Positions 12,513 to 25,249 are shown, counted from the first letter of the stretch. The stretch is DNA of 64,000 nucleotides from Mytilus trossulus (GCF_036588685.1 NC_086375.1:49112955-49176954), one strand, 5' to 3'. The notes: generated by a model not told the origin, from the sequence alone. Numbers and translations: made by a program.

Positions 12513-14521
12513 ATTTACGCTCAGATGTAAAGTGACCTTTTGAAGTACATAAACTTATAGTCTGTTATGGGCTATTTTCTCATGAAGCTATCCCATATGA
12601 ATTGCCATTGTTTTAATGCAATGAACGGGTCCTTTGAAATTTGTAAATTATATCATTGCTTACATGAATGCTGCATGGAACTTAAATTTAAAAGGTCCTT
12701 AATTTAGATTAAGGACATACGGTACATTTACAGGGGAGGTTGTGACGTTGCTGTCGTAAATGTTATTTTCGCTTCGACGTCAACCTGTGAAATATCGGGA
12801 AAAGATGCATTTGTGAACTGTTTTGTTATGCTTTCAACTGATTTAACTTGAAAACGAGCACATCTCGAAACTTTGTTATAAACTAATTATTTCAAACGAA
12901 CTGTTGTACATATTATAAGTGGAGTAAAGTAAAGAGGATTTACATTATGTTTTTTTACAAAAATTCGCTTGTGTTTATCCCTTGAAATAAAAAAGTAAGA
13001 TACATTTATCCAAAAGATAGAAATGTCAAGAAAAACGATATTCTGAGTGAACATGTAAAAACATATATGCTTTATTTGATATACATGATAGACAACTTCT
13101 AATGGAAAAATAATATTTTGGTTGGACAGATTTACTTATGAAAGTATATTACATCACTTGGATGACTGGGTTGAAGTAAATAACCTCATTCCTACAGTAT
13201 ACCCTTTTGCAATATTATAATTAAATGGATTGAAGGGTTTCAAGGATATGTTATCTTACTCTTGTCACAGTTTTAGTTCTAGAGGACATATATTAGTTCA
13301 CGTTTTAGAACCAATTTCGCTCAAAGAAATCGATCTGGGATAGATTTTTTTTCACTTAAATTTGAATTTCCCAAATATTCCCGTTAAATACAATGTAGAA
13401 TTTAATACACCTTATTTATAAAATTGTTAACCGATCTTTAAAAAAGTTAACTCAGAAAGTGATCGAGTCATATTTGATTGTGATAGACTAAATGGTTACA
13501 AATGAGAAGATTAAAATGTCAAAATGACTACTACCGAGACCAAGTAATAACCAAACCTGACACGACCTTTGACCATTTCAGCCGAAACTTTAAGCATATC
13601 ACAAAGAATAATGCAATTTGATTTAAACAAAACTAGTTGAATGTTGAGATGAAGAAATTACAAAAACTCTGAATAACAAAGTGGGAACAAAGCTATTGAC
13701 ACATCGAAACATCACAGTTTTGAAATATTTTACAATGGAAACATACCCTTACAGATATCTGAATTTGAATAGATAATTGAACAGTAGTGTATGGTGATTT
13801 TGTGTTGAAAGGTAAACCGAGGAAAGCACACTTTGTGCTAATAAGAATGGCGACTTTTGATTGGAATGCCTACAATTAACTGAATAAAAGTATTTATGAT
13901 TGGCACTTAAATGAAATTGTTGTAGGGATCAACATTTGAATTTGTGTAGTGCCGTTAAGAAAAGCGATATGTCTGAATTTTACCTCAGGTATCGTGAAGT
14001 CACTCTTATTTCATTACCTTTTATACGGTCTCATGCTATACCTTGATATTTCCTGCAAAACGCACGAGTATAAAATGTTTTTTGTAAAATAAATATAACT
14101 AAGGCTTGGGTAAACCATTGCATGAATTAAAAATGTTGTATAACTAGATAACAAAAGACCTAAATACGGTCGTCTCTAGAGTCTCAATCTTATCTATAAC
14201 AAAAAGAAACAAATACATAGAAAAAAAGGAAAACATACCAATAGTCTGTGAGCCGAAAAACATCGCCAAAATAAAAAATCGCCATACATCATTAATCTGA
14301 AAAAGACATAGAAAAGGTAATACACAATATTTTGTTATTTTTGGTTATATAGTTCTTGAGATGATTCGGTTTTTATAAATCCATGCTTTCAAATATTTGT
14401 AAGAGTTTGTAAGAATTTGAAAACCAGGTTTAATATATGTATACAGTTGGGATTATAGTTAGTGATCAAGTTTATAACACAATGATTATTGCTGTACCCC
14501 TATTGTTGACTTGTCATTATA

Positions 14522-14925
14522 ATGGAATTTAATACAACTGTCATACAAGTGAGAGGTTTAGCTAGGTTTTAAACCCGGTTTAATCCACCATTCTTTAATT
14601 ACGAAAATGCCTGTACAAAGTCAAGAAAATGAAAGTTGTAGAACAAACGCGCGTCTGGCGTATCAAATTATAATCCTTGTACTTTTTTGGAATTTTGGGT
14701 CCTTAATACTCTTCAACTTTGTATTTGTTTAGCTTTATAACTATTTTGGCCTGAGCATCACTGATGAGTCTTATGTAGACGAAACGCGCGTCTGGTGTAT
14801 TTAAATTATAAGTCTGGCACCCTTGTTAACTAGTTTTCTGTTCGTTTGATGTGTTTGATGTGTTTGAGCTTTTGATTTTGCAATTTGATTAGGAAATTTT
14901 CCTCAGTATTTTTGTGATTTTCTTT
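14522..14925 (+). repeat. Dispersed repeat R1, interrupted by R2
   Basis: The R1 5' part (14522-14640) and 3' part (14831-14925) are collinear with other R1 copies, but an R2 copy (14642-14830) separates them. Confidence 0.65.
14642..14830 (+). repeat. Dispersed repeat R2 nested in R1
   Basis: R2 is recognised by TGATGAGTCTTATGTAGACG, AAACGCGCGTCTGG and ATTTTGG.TCCTCAATGCTC. Here it splits an R1 copy, so it is the younger insertion. A GCGCGTCTGG motif occurs at both its ends. Confidence 0.65.
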
Positions 14926-15439
14926 TTATTACAGCCAATATGACATAATACACTCTGGTGCAAGTACTCATATTTTTACACTCATTACACTAGTTCCTTA
15001 AGCTTATTCACCCCAATATATTTAGATAAGGAATCATGATTGAATTGTTAAAAAAAGAAAAAACAATTTACAAGAACTTTTTTTTAACAAAAATGATTCA
15101 ATTGAAAAAGAAAAATTGAGGATAAATAAAGTTTATACTCAGAAAATCAACAAAGAACGTAAAGAAATGAAATGCATAAATAAACAAATAAATACTGTAT
15201 TAGGGCACACATGTCATTTTTAGTATGGACTGTCCGAAAATTACTTCAAACCAAAACTCTAGAATTTTCTAAAGTGACTTCAAAGTGAATTCAAAAAGAG
15301 TGTGTGTGTGGGGGATGGGGATTAAACCTGCCGAAATCAAACAGCATTGTTCTCAGACAGAACAGCTTCTATCAGAATTTTTTCTGAAGGTGTCAATAGA
15401 ACTGTTCCAGAGCCTGTTATTAGTTCTACTGACATTTTC

Positions 15440-15621
15440 GCGATTTTCATTGAATAAGGTATACGAAAAATTTTGGCGGTTATTATTTTGGCGGATTCAA
15501 CATTTTAACATTACCTTTGCATGTACACTTTTAAATTGGCGGAATTTATTTTGGCGATTTTGTTCTATCCGCGAAAATAAGCGAAAATTTACACCCCGCG
15601 AAAATAACCCGCTATACGGTA
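15440..15621 (+). repeat. Repeat ending in ACCCGCTATACGGTA
   Basis: Contains several TTTGGCGG and CGCGAAAATAA motifs and ends with ACCCGCTATACGGTA, a motif I recognise as recurring in mollusc genomes. The apparent open frames in it follow from the motif repeats. Superfamily not assigned. Confidence 0.5.
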
Positions 15622-17959
15622 TTCTGTAATATTTGACTAGATTACGTTTGCGTCTTTTAAACTTCCGATAGCTATGTGAAAACCCTGAATAAAGAAAGTT
15701 AGGATAGGAAACCCAAGCCCTAGAAAATAACCCATCACATTTGATGTCTATTCCGCATTTCAAAGCTCTTCTTAAAATGTTGCAAAACCTCTTTTATTGA
15801 ATATCCCTATCTAGTTTTTAAATATCACAATAAGAATATAGAGTTTTTTTTCAAGTTTAAATGGAGATAAAGAATTAACATTTACAATCATTATAATTTT
15901 ACTTTTCATTTAAAAAGTTACAAAAAAGGAGTCAAAATCAACACTACACGACATTTTAACTTTCTTAAATAATCAGCAATCAGAACAATACATAAGCATT
16001 GTAACAGGTTTAAAGAAAGATAACCTTCCTGTCCGACAATGTTCACGACTGGTATTGAAATAACGGTGTGATCCTAATGAGCACCACAGGAATTCTGTTC
16101 GTGTGTATTTGTTTTTTAAACTTCAAGTCATTGGTTGACAATATACTTCCAAAATATTGTGATATAAAAAATATTGTAGAATTGAAAAGTACAAACTGAT
16201 AACTTATTGTCACGCGGGAGGCGCCATTAGGGACCAATTTCCAGGATAATTATGCCCTAGACATCTTTTTATCCTACACGTCTTTATGAAGTCATATTTA
16301 TTTGCATTGAAGATTCTACAAGTTTTTTTCTGCTTCCTGATTATACCTTGATGAAACTTTTTTTTTTCTAATTAAAACTGTTTTCTGGCATTAATAAAAG
16401 ATGAAGTAAATACAATCTTCACGGTGACATTTATTATACTTAATGTCTCAATATTAATAGCCAGAGAAGCGGTTTTGTTGACACAAGAATCGTTAATATA
16501 ACAATTTAATTTAATCTAATTGGATCACAAATGCATGAAATCACAACTGAAAGCCGTAATGAAATTTTCAATCTCTGATAGTTTCTCAATCTTTCCTTAT
16601 TGTTTACATAGAAATTCATGAATACACTTTAAGTTATTAAACTAGAGATAGTAATGGAATAGACTTAGATTTCTGTTTGTGAAATTCTACAATTAAATTC
16701 CTTGTGCCATACCCAGGGGACTTTTCATAGAATTTATTACATTATATTATTGTGTTTTCATTTTATCATATCGTGTTGTCTTGGAGAGAAGATCAGGACT
16801 GTAAGCTGTAAGGATTGTCTCCACTTTGTACTCGTTTTTATTACTTATAATAATAAATTTTGAAGAAACGAAGAGAAAGGTTAAGTCACACCGACATGAT
16901 TATAGTGAATAAAAAAGCCCACAATAACTAAAACCATTGTGAGATCAAAACATAAATTAAAAAATATTAGTAGAAACAATAGTAATAAAGAATAAACATG
17001 ATTTGGTTTAAGTTTCTCCAAAACTGTTGAACTTTGGAGATACATTGTAGAATGTCAATTGCAAAATTTAAAAAAGGAACAAACAAAACGATGAAAGACA
17101 AATATATGATTTATTGTATATGTAGTTAATTGTATGTACACGACACATGGTTCTGTAGAGACTCGAAAAAATAAAACATTGAAATTGGGATAACTGGAAG
17201 GCAACAATTTAATAATTAACCTTTGTATATCGTTTAAGATTTGAAGCCTATCAATTTTAGCTCTTTAATGTTTAAAATTATAAGTTAATGAACTTTTATT
17301 CTGTATCAATTGAAACTGCAAGCGATTATCTTGCTTTGATTTTATGATATTCCTACTTTTCTTTATACTTGCGATTTTTACTAATTTGCATGTCTTTAAA
17401 CATTAGGCGACATGATACAACTGTTTTCACGAAAACACAGACGATGATGTAAAACACTACAAGGCACTTTACTGTCTTAAATATTAAGCAAAAACTGAAA
17501 TCATATAATTAACCACAAAAGACACCTGCATGACAAAATGTGAAAAAGGAAACAAATGGCCTGAATTAGGCCAAAAAAAATCACGAAATAACAGACCATA
17601 ACTTTGGAAAAGCTATGTAAAACATTATTGTTTAAAAATTTGTTCATTTTCTTGTTTTTTTACTACTTTTTCTGATATTGAAATAATTTTTTATATTTAC
17701 CACGGATACAATAATTTGATGTAAAAATGGATAATCCCACAAAAGCGTTAAGAATTAAAAAACAAAACAATGTGTAATTATATTATAAAATTGCATGCAT
17801 ACATTTGAAATGAAAATAATATTGATGGTCGGACTAGTATTGTCATTAATTGATCACTCTTATCGAAAAATATATCTGATTGGTGTTTTTACGAAGATAC
17901 GATAAGTAAATGCTCAGCAAATTAGTAATTTATTTGGCACACTTTATGTTTAAAACGTC

Positions 17960-18221
17960 AACGAAGATAACTTTGCAGGAGAAACGAGCGCTTGTATTAC
18001 AAAAGGTTACGCGGTATCTATGATAACTTTTATGGCCATTGTTACATTACAGTTCGTTTCTATGTGTGTTACATTTCGGTGGTGTGTCTCTGTTGTGTTG
18101 TAGTTCTCTCTCTTATATTTGATACGTTTCCCTCAGTTTTAGTTTGTAACCCGGATTTGTTTTTTCCTCTATCGATTTATGAATTTTGAACAGCGGTATA
18201 CTACTATTGCCTTTTTTTAAA
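17960..18221 (+). repeat. Dispersed repeat R7, long copy
   Basis: GTTTCCCTCAGTTTTAGTTT, AACCCGGATTTGTTTTTTCC and CAGCGGTATACTACTATTGC. Confidence 0.6.
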
Positions 18222-18304
18222 TGGGTTAAGAGTGGGAATAATGCTAGATTGTGCGTGGAATGGTGAGTATATATATATATTTTTTTATAAAATCTGTACT
18301 ATTA

Positions 18305-18440
18305 TATATTAAATAAACTCATCATAGATACCAGGACTAAATTTTGTATACTTGTATATGCCAGACGCGCGTTACGCTCGAATACAAACAAGTTAAAAAG
18401 GCCAAAAAAGTACGAAGTTGAAGAGCATTGAGCAAAGTAT
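18305..18440 (-). repeat. Dispersed repeat R2, truncated
   Basis: AAACTCATCATAGATACCAG and CCAGACGCGCGT, then AAGTACGAAGTTGAAGAGCA on plus. The middle part is shortened. Confidence 0.6.
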
Positions 18441-20852
18441 ATCAAATAAATAAAAATAAAATTCAATTTTAATAGATTCAGAAACTGCACCCTCATCATC
18501 GTGAATTAAACATCTACAGGATTCAGTTATCACGTTTGCATGCTATATGACAATAACTTTACATTTAAATGGCATAGTTAAATTGCTATTATAATTTTAT
18601 ACCGATAAATACAAACTAAAATGTTTTATCATTAGCTTTAAAACGAAGGTTAAAACAAATGCGATATGTTTTGTACTGATTAGAAACATTCTTGCATCTT
18701 TAAATTATGTATTCACTATTACATACATGACATACATGTACCCTGTAAAAAAGGTACATTAAATTTGTTTTTCCAATATGAAATGTAGGATTATAAAAAA
18801 ATGTATTTGTCATTTTTTTTTAATTTATAAACAATAATTAAATATCAATACAAAATGTACAAGAAGATGTAGCATCAAAACAACACCCATGTATATAGAC
18901 CCGAAAACAACTTCAACCGAAAAAAAATTATGTAAAATAAGGTTTAAAGTAGAAAAAAATATTTTATTTTCATTTAAGTGTGCACTCATCACTTTCATTT
19001 TATTTAGATGAGCAGTAAAATGCGAAAATGAAGAGAAATCCAGCAATTAGTTAATATTAAAGGAGGATTACCGGAACAAAATTTCACAAAGTAACTATGC
19101 AAATATATAATTATTAAATATTTTGTTTGCATACCAAATTAAATAATGTGAACTTTCTATTCAAAGAAAGACAACTCGTCTTTCAAATACTTAAATATAA
19201 TTCTAAGGAAATCTACAAACTATTGATGCGGGTTCTGATTAATTTAATTTACATAGGATTATTTTTTTACGTTAATTCATTTAAATATGATTTTTTTTAT
19301 TATATATATATTCAGTTGGAATACATATTGTTAATGTTTCAATAATATGGTTTAAAATCTAGCATTGTCAAATTTACCTGCGGAAATAATTTTTTTTTAT
19401 TCTGAATGGCTTTAATATTTAATGAATAGTAAATTTTCGGGATGTATAGTATTTAATGTCAGCAACCTTAATTACTACATAACTGGTGAGGTGATACCTC
19501 CAAGACATAAGGTTGACGTCGATTATCAGCAACACTAACACAGTGAACGTTAAAAAGAAAATACCGCTGGTAATTTAGTCACAGGACTCAGTTTTGTGCA
19601 TCAGGGGGGATCCTAGTGCCGGTGGTTTGATTAGAACTTTTGAGGTTCTTATGGTTTTGTTATATTTTGTATTTACTTGTATTTATGTTTTACTTTATTG
19701 AACTTTATTCAGAAATTGTAAATGAAAAAAACAAGTTTTAACATACTTACTGAACTTATGTTTTACTATACAATATGTTCTATGAACAACACACACCTTT
19801 TTGTTGGCGTGTCTGACAGATTTTTGCGTGTTTGCCTGAATCGTTTATTCAGTATTGTGTCCGTGATGTATGAATGCACAATTTTGGTTGCTTGATCCAT
19901 ACTTTCGTAACGGTAATCCAGTATGTCAGTTTTGGTTTGCCAACTACATACAAGTGGGATGTTTAGCGAGTTATGAAACTAGTTTGCCTATCATTTTTTC
20001 AAAAGTAGTCTTTATCAATTCAGGAGTTTGACAGTTGATTTTATATTCGATCCGTTGATAGCTATAATTGAGCGTTTGATACGGTCAAGTTTTAAAGAAT
20101 TTGTCCATTTTGTTTTACCCCAAGAGTTAATACTCTGTATATATTATAAGTTCAAATCTGGTAAGTGGATACTCTTTTAATTTATCAATGTACGATCATG
20201 CCAGTATATGCAGTTGGATAGATATCAAATAGTAAATCACTCAGCACCATGTTGTCCATTTGCAGAATCATTGACTAGTGGTGGAATTTATCAGACGTAA
20301 AGAAAAAACAAACAGGAAGCAAAGGTGTTGCAAAATGTATAAACTTTCTAAGACCTAGGTAGAACTTCAAAAACAGTATACCCACGGTAGTTTAAATATA
20401 AAATTATAACAAGACAAATATAGCTGTTTACACTTTCTGTGTATTTGTATTTATTGGATAATTGTTTCATTAGCAATCAATACACATACTTATTTGTATA
20501 TAGAAGATAAAAAAAAAAACTATGCAAGATAGTAAGATTGTGATTTGGTACACCATACGTGCGTTACGTTAACACAAGACTTCACAGTGACACAAATATC
20601 AAATCAGTTAGAATTCAAATTCAAATGATTATTTGAATACCTCGGAAAACATAAAACATCTTAGTCTGTATAATTTTATGTCAGAGGAAGGACACACTTT
20701 AGTATTTATCAATTATTCAACATCATATTAACAGTTAATACAACAGGATTCAACGATCAATGCTATTTCATCTAAACATAAAAGAGGTGTCTTTTTGGCT
20801 AAATATACCCTCTGCAATGAAATTTACCAAATGGTTGTGAAAACTCATTAAA

Positions 20853-20990
20853 GATACCAACTTTATAATTTGGTTTGCAAGACGCACTTTTTTTAAATGA
20901 GACTCATCCGTGGTGCTCAAAGCAAACAGTTAAAATGCCAAATCACATACAAAGACAAAAAAGCATTTTAAAACAACAAAAATTCGAAAA
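20853..20990 (-). repeat. Dispersed repeat R2, degenerate
   Basis: The order GATACC, AAGACGCAC, GAGACTCATC, GTGCTCAAAG and AGTTAAAATGCCAAAT follows R2, at low identity. The short open frame here is therefore not treated as a gene. Confidence 0.4.
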
Positions 20991-21624
20991 GTATCTAAGA
21001 CTGCGGTTAGAAAAGCCTTATTGTTCGAATGATTCAACATTTTATACAAGTAATACGAGCAGGTCAGGGACATAATGAAACCCGAAAAACGTTTGATGAA
21101 CATATGTTGGAATGTGAACTATACGAAATAGTTGAACTGTTTTAAGTAAACTGAAAATTTAGATTGTGGCTTTGACACAACAATTTTAATCGTTTATCCT
21201 CATGGTCTTGCTGAATTTGTTTATGCAATTAAAATTTCATTGAATTGGTACCAGTGTCACTATGATTTTGATTCTACAAAAAATAAAAGTATATACCACA
21301 TAATCTTCATACATAACCATTAATACCTGACACCAAGATCAACACTTTTGATATTTTACGAATTTTCAGATCAACACAAATCACATTAAGACGACTCAAC
21401 GAAAATACTTAAGACCTGATGTACTGATCTATGAGTATTGGAAGATACACCACGAATAAATATATCGTACGTCTCAGGTTAAAATTGCCATCAGTACACA
21501 ACCAGTTGATTTAGGTGAAAGTCATCATCAACAGTTTCAGAAAGAAAAAAAATTGTGCAATGCAAAAATATAAGTAACGACAGCTAGTTCAAACTATAAA
21601 TGTATTTATAAGAAAATACAAATT

Positions 21625-21630
21625 TTTATT
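21625..21630 (-). terminator. Poly(A) signal of gene 1
   Basis: AATAAA on the minus strand about 90 nt after the stop codon. Cleavage is expected 10-30 nt further on, near 21605. Confidence 0.6.
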
Positions 21631-21718
21631 AACAAAAATAGATTAAACAAATACACATATTTAATGTCAATATGACCACACATGAGTTGTTGAAATTCTG
21701 GTTGCATCTGATTGAGTC

Positions 21719-23277
21719 TTAGTAACCACCCTAAAACAATAAAACGTATGTCATATCATAAAGCTAAAGGTCGGAAAGATAAAGTGTACAATTTACTTTG
21801 TGTCCTACTATCAAACTATAAAAATATTGTATATATACAGTATTAACAAATATAACGAATTTTTAAATAAATTCCAGAACGCTTGACTGTAGTCCTATTT
21901 TAGACTTGTATATAATAAGGCCGTTAGTTTTCTCGTTTGAATTGTTTTACATTGACTTATCGGGGCCTTTTATAGCTGACTATGTGGAATGGGCTTTGCT
22001 CATTGTTGAAGGCCGTACGGTGACCTATAGTTATTAATGTCTGTGTTGTTTTGGTCTCTTGTTGACAGCTATCACATTGGCAATCATACCACATCTTCTT
22101 TTTTATATTGTATATAAACGGTTGATAGCTACCTGTATTTCATTAACGTTTCGTTTTCTGTTGCTACATACTCGATCATCGTTGATATTAGAAGTTAAGC
22201 GAAGTATTAAACACTTTAGTATTTCTATTGTGTGTCTGTTTGTCTGTTTGTCTGTTTGTCTTCTTTCATTTCTAGCCAGGCATTGTCAGTTTATTTTCGA
22301 TTAATGAGTTTGACTGCCTCTCTGGTATCTTTTGTCCCTCTTTCGTTAGTAATATGTTAATGATTTCTAAAATAGAATAGGCAGGGTAAGGGAAAGCATT
22401 AATGACAAAATTAGCAACATGTATACTTACTTTTGGTCCGTATGACTAAAAGGAAATAAAAACAATTATTTAATCTTAATATTGAGACTAATGTCAAGCT
22501 AGTCAAAATACATTTTTTATTCAGAGATATTGAAATGAGTTCACTTAACATGAAAAAAAATCATTCATTTTGTTGAAAGAAATACACTAGATGAATTATA
22601 ACGCTAGCTTCGTGTTTTATATTAACCCCCATACCTTTACTCACAATGACATAATTTAATTTAACCTAGTAACAAGAATTAAAAGATCAAATTATTGCTG
22701 AGTAAGCACACTTAATGATCAATGTCTTACTGAATTTCCACACTAAAAGATCAAAGTCTTACTGAGTTAGCACAATTAATAATTAAAAACTTTCTTTGGT
22801 ATTGTATAAAGTGAAACTATAAAATAATGAGTGTTGTGCGTAAGAACTTACTCGGCTTCCGTATGATTTTCTGCCTCTGTTGCCATTATATCCATTTCCA
22901 TTGCCTCCATTTCCATTATAACCAGTTTGGTACTCATTCTGATAATCGAGACCTCCACCACCATTGTATCCGTTACCGCCATTATATCCATTACCACCAT
23001 TGTAACCATTACTACCGCCGTTGTATCCATTTCCGCCATTATATTCATTTATTCCATTATATCCGTTACCGCCACCACTGTATCCGCTACCGCCATTATA
23101 TCCATTACCACCACGATATCCATTACCGCCACGATATCCATTTCCACCACTGTATCCATTTCTGCCATTGTTTCCATTACGACCATTATATCCATTGTAC
23201 CCATTTCGTCTAGATCTTCCAGCATGTACCAATACCAATGCGCAAATGCACATACACAAGTAACCAATCAATTGCAT
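21719..23277 (-). CDS. Gene 1: secreted Gly/Tyr/Asn-rich protein, thread-matrix-protein-like (MQLIGY class)
   Basis: Three coding exons on the minus strand: 23277-22852, 22445-22431 and 21730-21719 (stop TAA), giving about 150 aa. Every junction is canonical and phase 0: acceptor ttttcag 8 nt before the ATG, donors gtaagt, mini-exon acceptor ttttag. I chose the ATG at 23277 because the longer open frame begins with GTG across the splice acceptor. Residues 1-19 are a signal peptide (MQLIGYLCMCICALVLVHA). A basic RSRRN patch follows, then GGNGY repeats with about 26 Asn-Gly pairs, a weakly acidic segment (LDYQNEYQ), an NG-rich tail and KSYGSR. The mini-exon adds SYGPK and the last exon GGY. From family knowledge, Asn-Gly-dense Gly/Tyr proteins match the secreted matrix of mussel byssal threads. 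The function is inferred; a shell-matrix role is possible. The mini-exon is 15 nt, against 21 nt in the paralogues. Confidence 0.85.
21921..22112 (-). repeat. Dispersed repeat R3 just past the 3' coding exon of gene 1
   Basis: CGGGGCCTTTTATAGCTGAC and GGGCTTTGCTCATTGTTGAA on plus. It lies in the last intron of gene 1 (21731-22430). Confidence 0.65.
22225..22345 (+). repeat. Dispersed repeat R6, 3' part
   Basis: A TGTCTGTT tandem, then CATTGTCAGTTTATTTTCGA and TATCTTTTGTCCCTC. It lies in the last intron of gene 1. Confidence 0.6.
22890..23215 (-). repeat. Coding minisatellite in gene 1
   Basis: Imperfect 18-bp units near CCATTACCGCCATTATATC... encode GGNGYN. Degeneracy is higher than in genes 4 and 5. 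Confidence 0.75.
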
Positions 23278-23752
23278 TTTCGACACTGAAAATCATGATA
23301 TCAATCATTTAAGGTGTCCAGGATTAAGTTGTTATTAAGGATTTAATTCGTTATAATGATTTCGCATACATTTTTTTGTACCTAAGCAGACTGTTGGATT
23401 AAATACGTCCGATCTCAAGCTAAATTTATATGCATGATTTTTAATATTCGAGATAAAATATATTATCTGCTATCACTAATTATGTGATAAAGAATTTTTT
23501 ACCTTATCACAAGGTAATCAATCATATCCACAGACAATTATCACCAAGTTCCTTTTCTTTGTTTCATTTAGGGGTCAAAATAAAAAAAATGAAAATGGAA
23601 TATTGAAAAGAGTCCTAATTGTTTCAATAAAATTTTGACATCAATTTTTAACCTGACATTCATTAAATAAAAGTTCATTCAGCACTATACATTGCTCTTG
23701 ATTACATTTACAAAATAAAAAGCCATCATGCAAATCTTACTTTCAAATTTAT

Positions 23753-23907
23753 TGATGTTCGTGTTGTTTATTCTTTAGTTTTCTATGTTGTGTCATGTGT
23801 ACTATTGTTTGTTTGTCTTTTTCCTTTTTAGCCATGGCGTTGTAAGCTCATTTTCGATTTATGAATTTGACTGTCCCTCTTTTATCTTTCGTCCCTTTTT
23901 TACCAAA
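23753..23907 (+). repeat. Dispersed repeat R6, 3' part, in intron 1 of gene 1
   Basis: TTCTTTAGTTTTCTATGTTG, TAGCCATGGCGTTGTAAGCT and TTGACTGTCCCTC. Confidence 0.65.
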
Positions 23908-24657
23908 CAGAATATGAGATTAAAGATACTATGAGTATCGAAAGAAAAAGGTCTGCTTCCGTATCTTGATCTTTCCTCGGTATTGAAACAGATGGACTCT
24001 TTGACTAACATGATGTTTCGATTTTCCATTTGTGAAGTTCCCAGTTATCAGCAGCTAGACACTATCTGCTCCAGTTACTTTTTTCAGTTAATTCTTTACG
24101 CTGGTACAAGTTAAAACTATTCGGGCTTCTTTAACAGGGGAGTGCTTTTTACGCAAAAAACTAATCAGACAAAGTCATGAGGTTGAATGAGTAAAATCGA
24201 CACCACAAAGGTAAAACGAGTACCATCAAGAATAAGTTGACCGATACGATGCGGCACATGTGAAATTTTAGATCTAGAGAAACTAGTAAAAATTAAAATA
24301 AAAAAATACCGAACTTATTTTAAAATTTGGTTTCAAGCTCCTAATGCAGTTCTCTCGGCAAATAATTAAAAAAAAAAAGACAATATGCATTTGATTATAT
24401 TTGCCGATTTTATTTAAATTCGCTTTTAATCAACATGTACATGCATTAACAAATGATTGGCATTGTATTCGGTTCTCTAGTTATGTACGCTGAAGAAGTA
24501 TTTAAAAGTCATGTTGGTTTCGTTCATTTTCAGTTATACTAATATTAAACTGTAGAGTGAATAGATAAAGGAATATTTGTGGAAAAGCATCGTGTATCCT
24601 CTTCTTCTCATCTAAATCAGTAACAATAGTAAAAGAACGAAAAAATATATTTCTTAC

Positions 24658-24729
24658 CTTTAACTTGGTTACAGGATAACAATAAATAAGTCACGATGCT
24701 TGATTCCTGTAAACATCTCCCTTTATATA
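24658..24729 (-). promoter_or_regulatory. Core promoter and non-coding exon 1 of gene 1
   Basis: On the minus strand a TATATAAAG box (24729-24721) is followed about 70 nt later by a good donor, AAG|gtaaga (exon end 24658). The matching acceptor is at 23285/23286, 8 nt before the ATG. With initiation near 24699, exon 1 is about 40-45 nt and non-coding. The first intron is 1372 nt. TATA box, exon length and donor recur in genes 2-4, which is the main support. Exon 1 resembles that of gene 3 (both end in CAAGT.AAAG). Confidence 0.7.
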
Positions 24730-24778
24730 CCATTGTTTGAACTAATTATAATATTATATAAAGTCAACACCAGAAAAA

Positions 24779-24890
24779 CATATCAATCTTTAAATTAATT
24801 ATTTTATGTTTTTAAAGTTTAATCAGTTTGATTTGATAAAAAGTTATCAATCTTAATTTATAATCAAATTAAAAAGTGAATAAGCAAAAG
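24779..24890 (-). promoter_or_regulatory. Conserved upstream promoter block, gene 1
   Basis: Upstream of the TATA box, an ATATCAATCTTTAAATTAATTA stretch split by small differences (near 24779-24800 on plus) and an AAAAAGTGAATAAGC motif (24871-24885 on plus) recur in the same order in front of genes 2, 3 and 4. The homeodomain-like TTAATTA core is visible, but no factor can be named from sequence alone. Confidence 0.5.
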
Positions 24891-25249
24891 CCCCCAATAG
24901 TATTATTTTTAGAATTTGGATCAAAACAAAATTGGAATACATTATTTTCCTTACAGTTCGGTTGACCTTATTGTGTCCCGAATAACATCATTATCTGCTG
25001 CTTTCCGCCATGCACATCGAATAGTATCCAACCAATGGAGTGTTCTTACCGAAATGCGTTTTACTTTCATTCGTGATTGACACATTTCGACTTTATTATA
25101 TAATTATTTTTCAATGTAAGGGTGCATTCCTGATTGTTTTGTATGGATTTTACGTTATTTGTGGTTAATATCTAATGATTTGATCTATCACTGTTTACAT
25201 AATTTTGCTACTTTTACATATCTTAAGTAACTCCATGCGAATACAAAAT

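Larger units (their letters stand above)
9009..14521. other. Gene-free stretch with scattered repeats
   Basis: Apart from the R7 and R1 copies listed at 9165, 10681 and 12308, I see no gene. A GCCAGACGCGCGTC motif at 10410-10430 is a probable R2 remnant. Confidence 0.5.
15622..20852. other. Gene-free stretch
   Basis: Very AT-rich; frames of 60-90 codons lack any protein-like composition. Only the R7 and R2 copies listed separately are recognised. Confidence 0.5.

Noticed and set aside
15285-15763. Overlapping open frames on both strands
   Set aside because: Both run through the CGCGAAAATAA / ACCCGCTATACGGTA repeat.
17992-18189. 65-codon plus frame, and similar frames at 26931 and 60408
   Set aside because: All three are the R7 repeat read in the same frame (CNPDLFF.. 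/ CYPNLVF..). The likeness between the three comes from the repeat, not a protein family.
22783-22851. Extension of gene 1 exon 2 past the donor
   Set aside because: The open frame continues into the intron (VSSYAQH...), but a gtaagt donor at 22851 and a matching phase-0 mini-exon and GGY exon give the conserved end.
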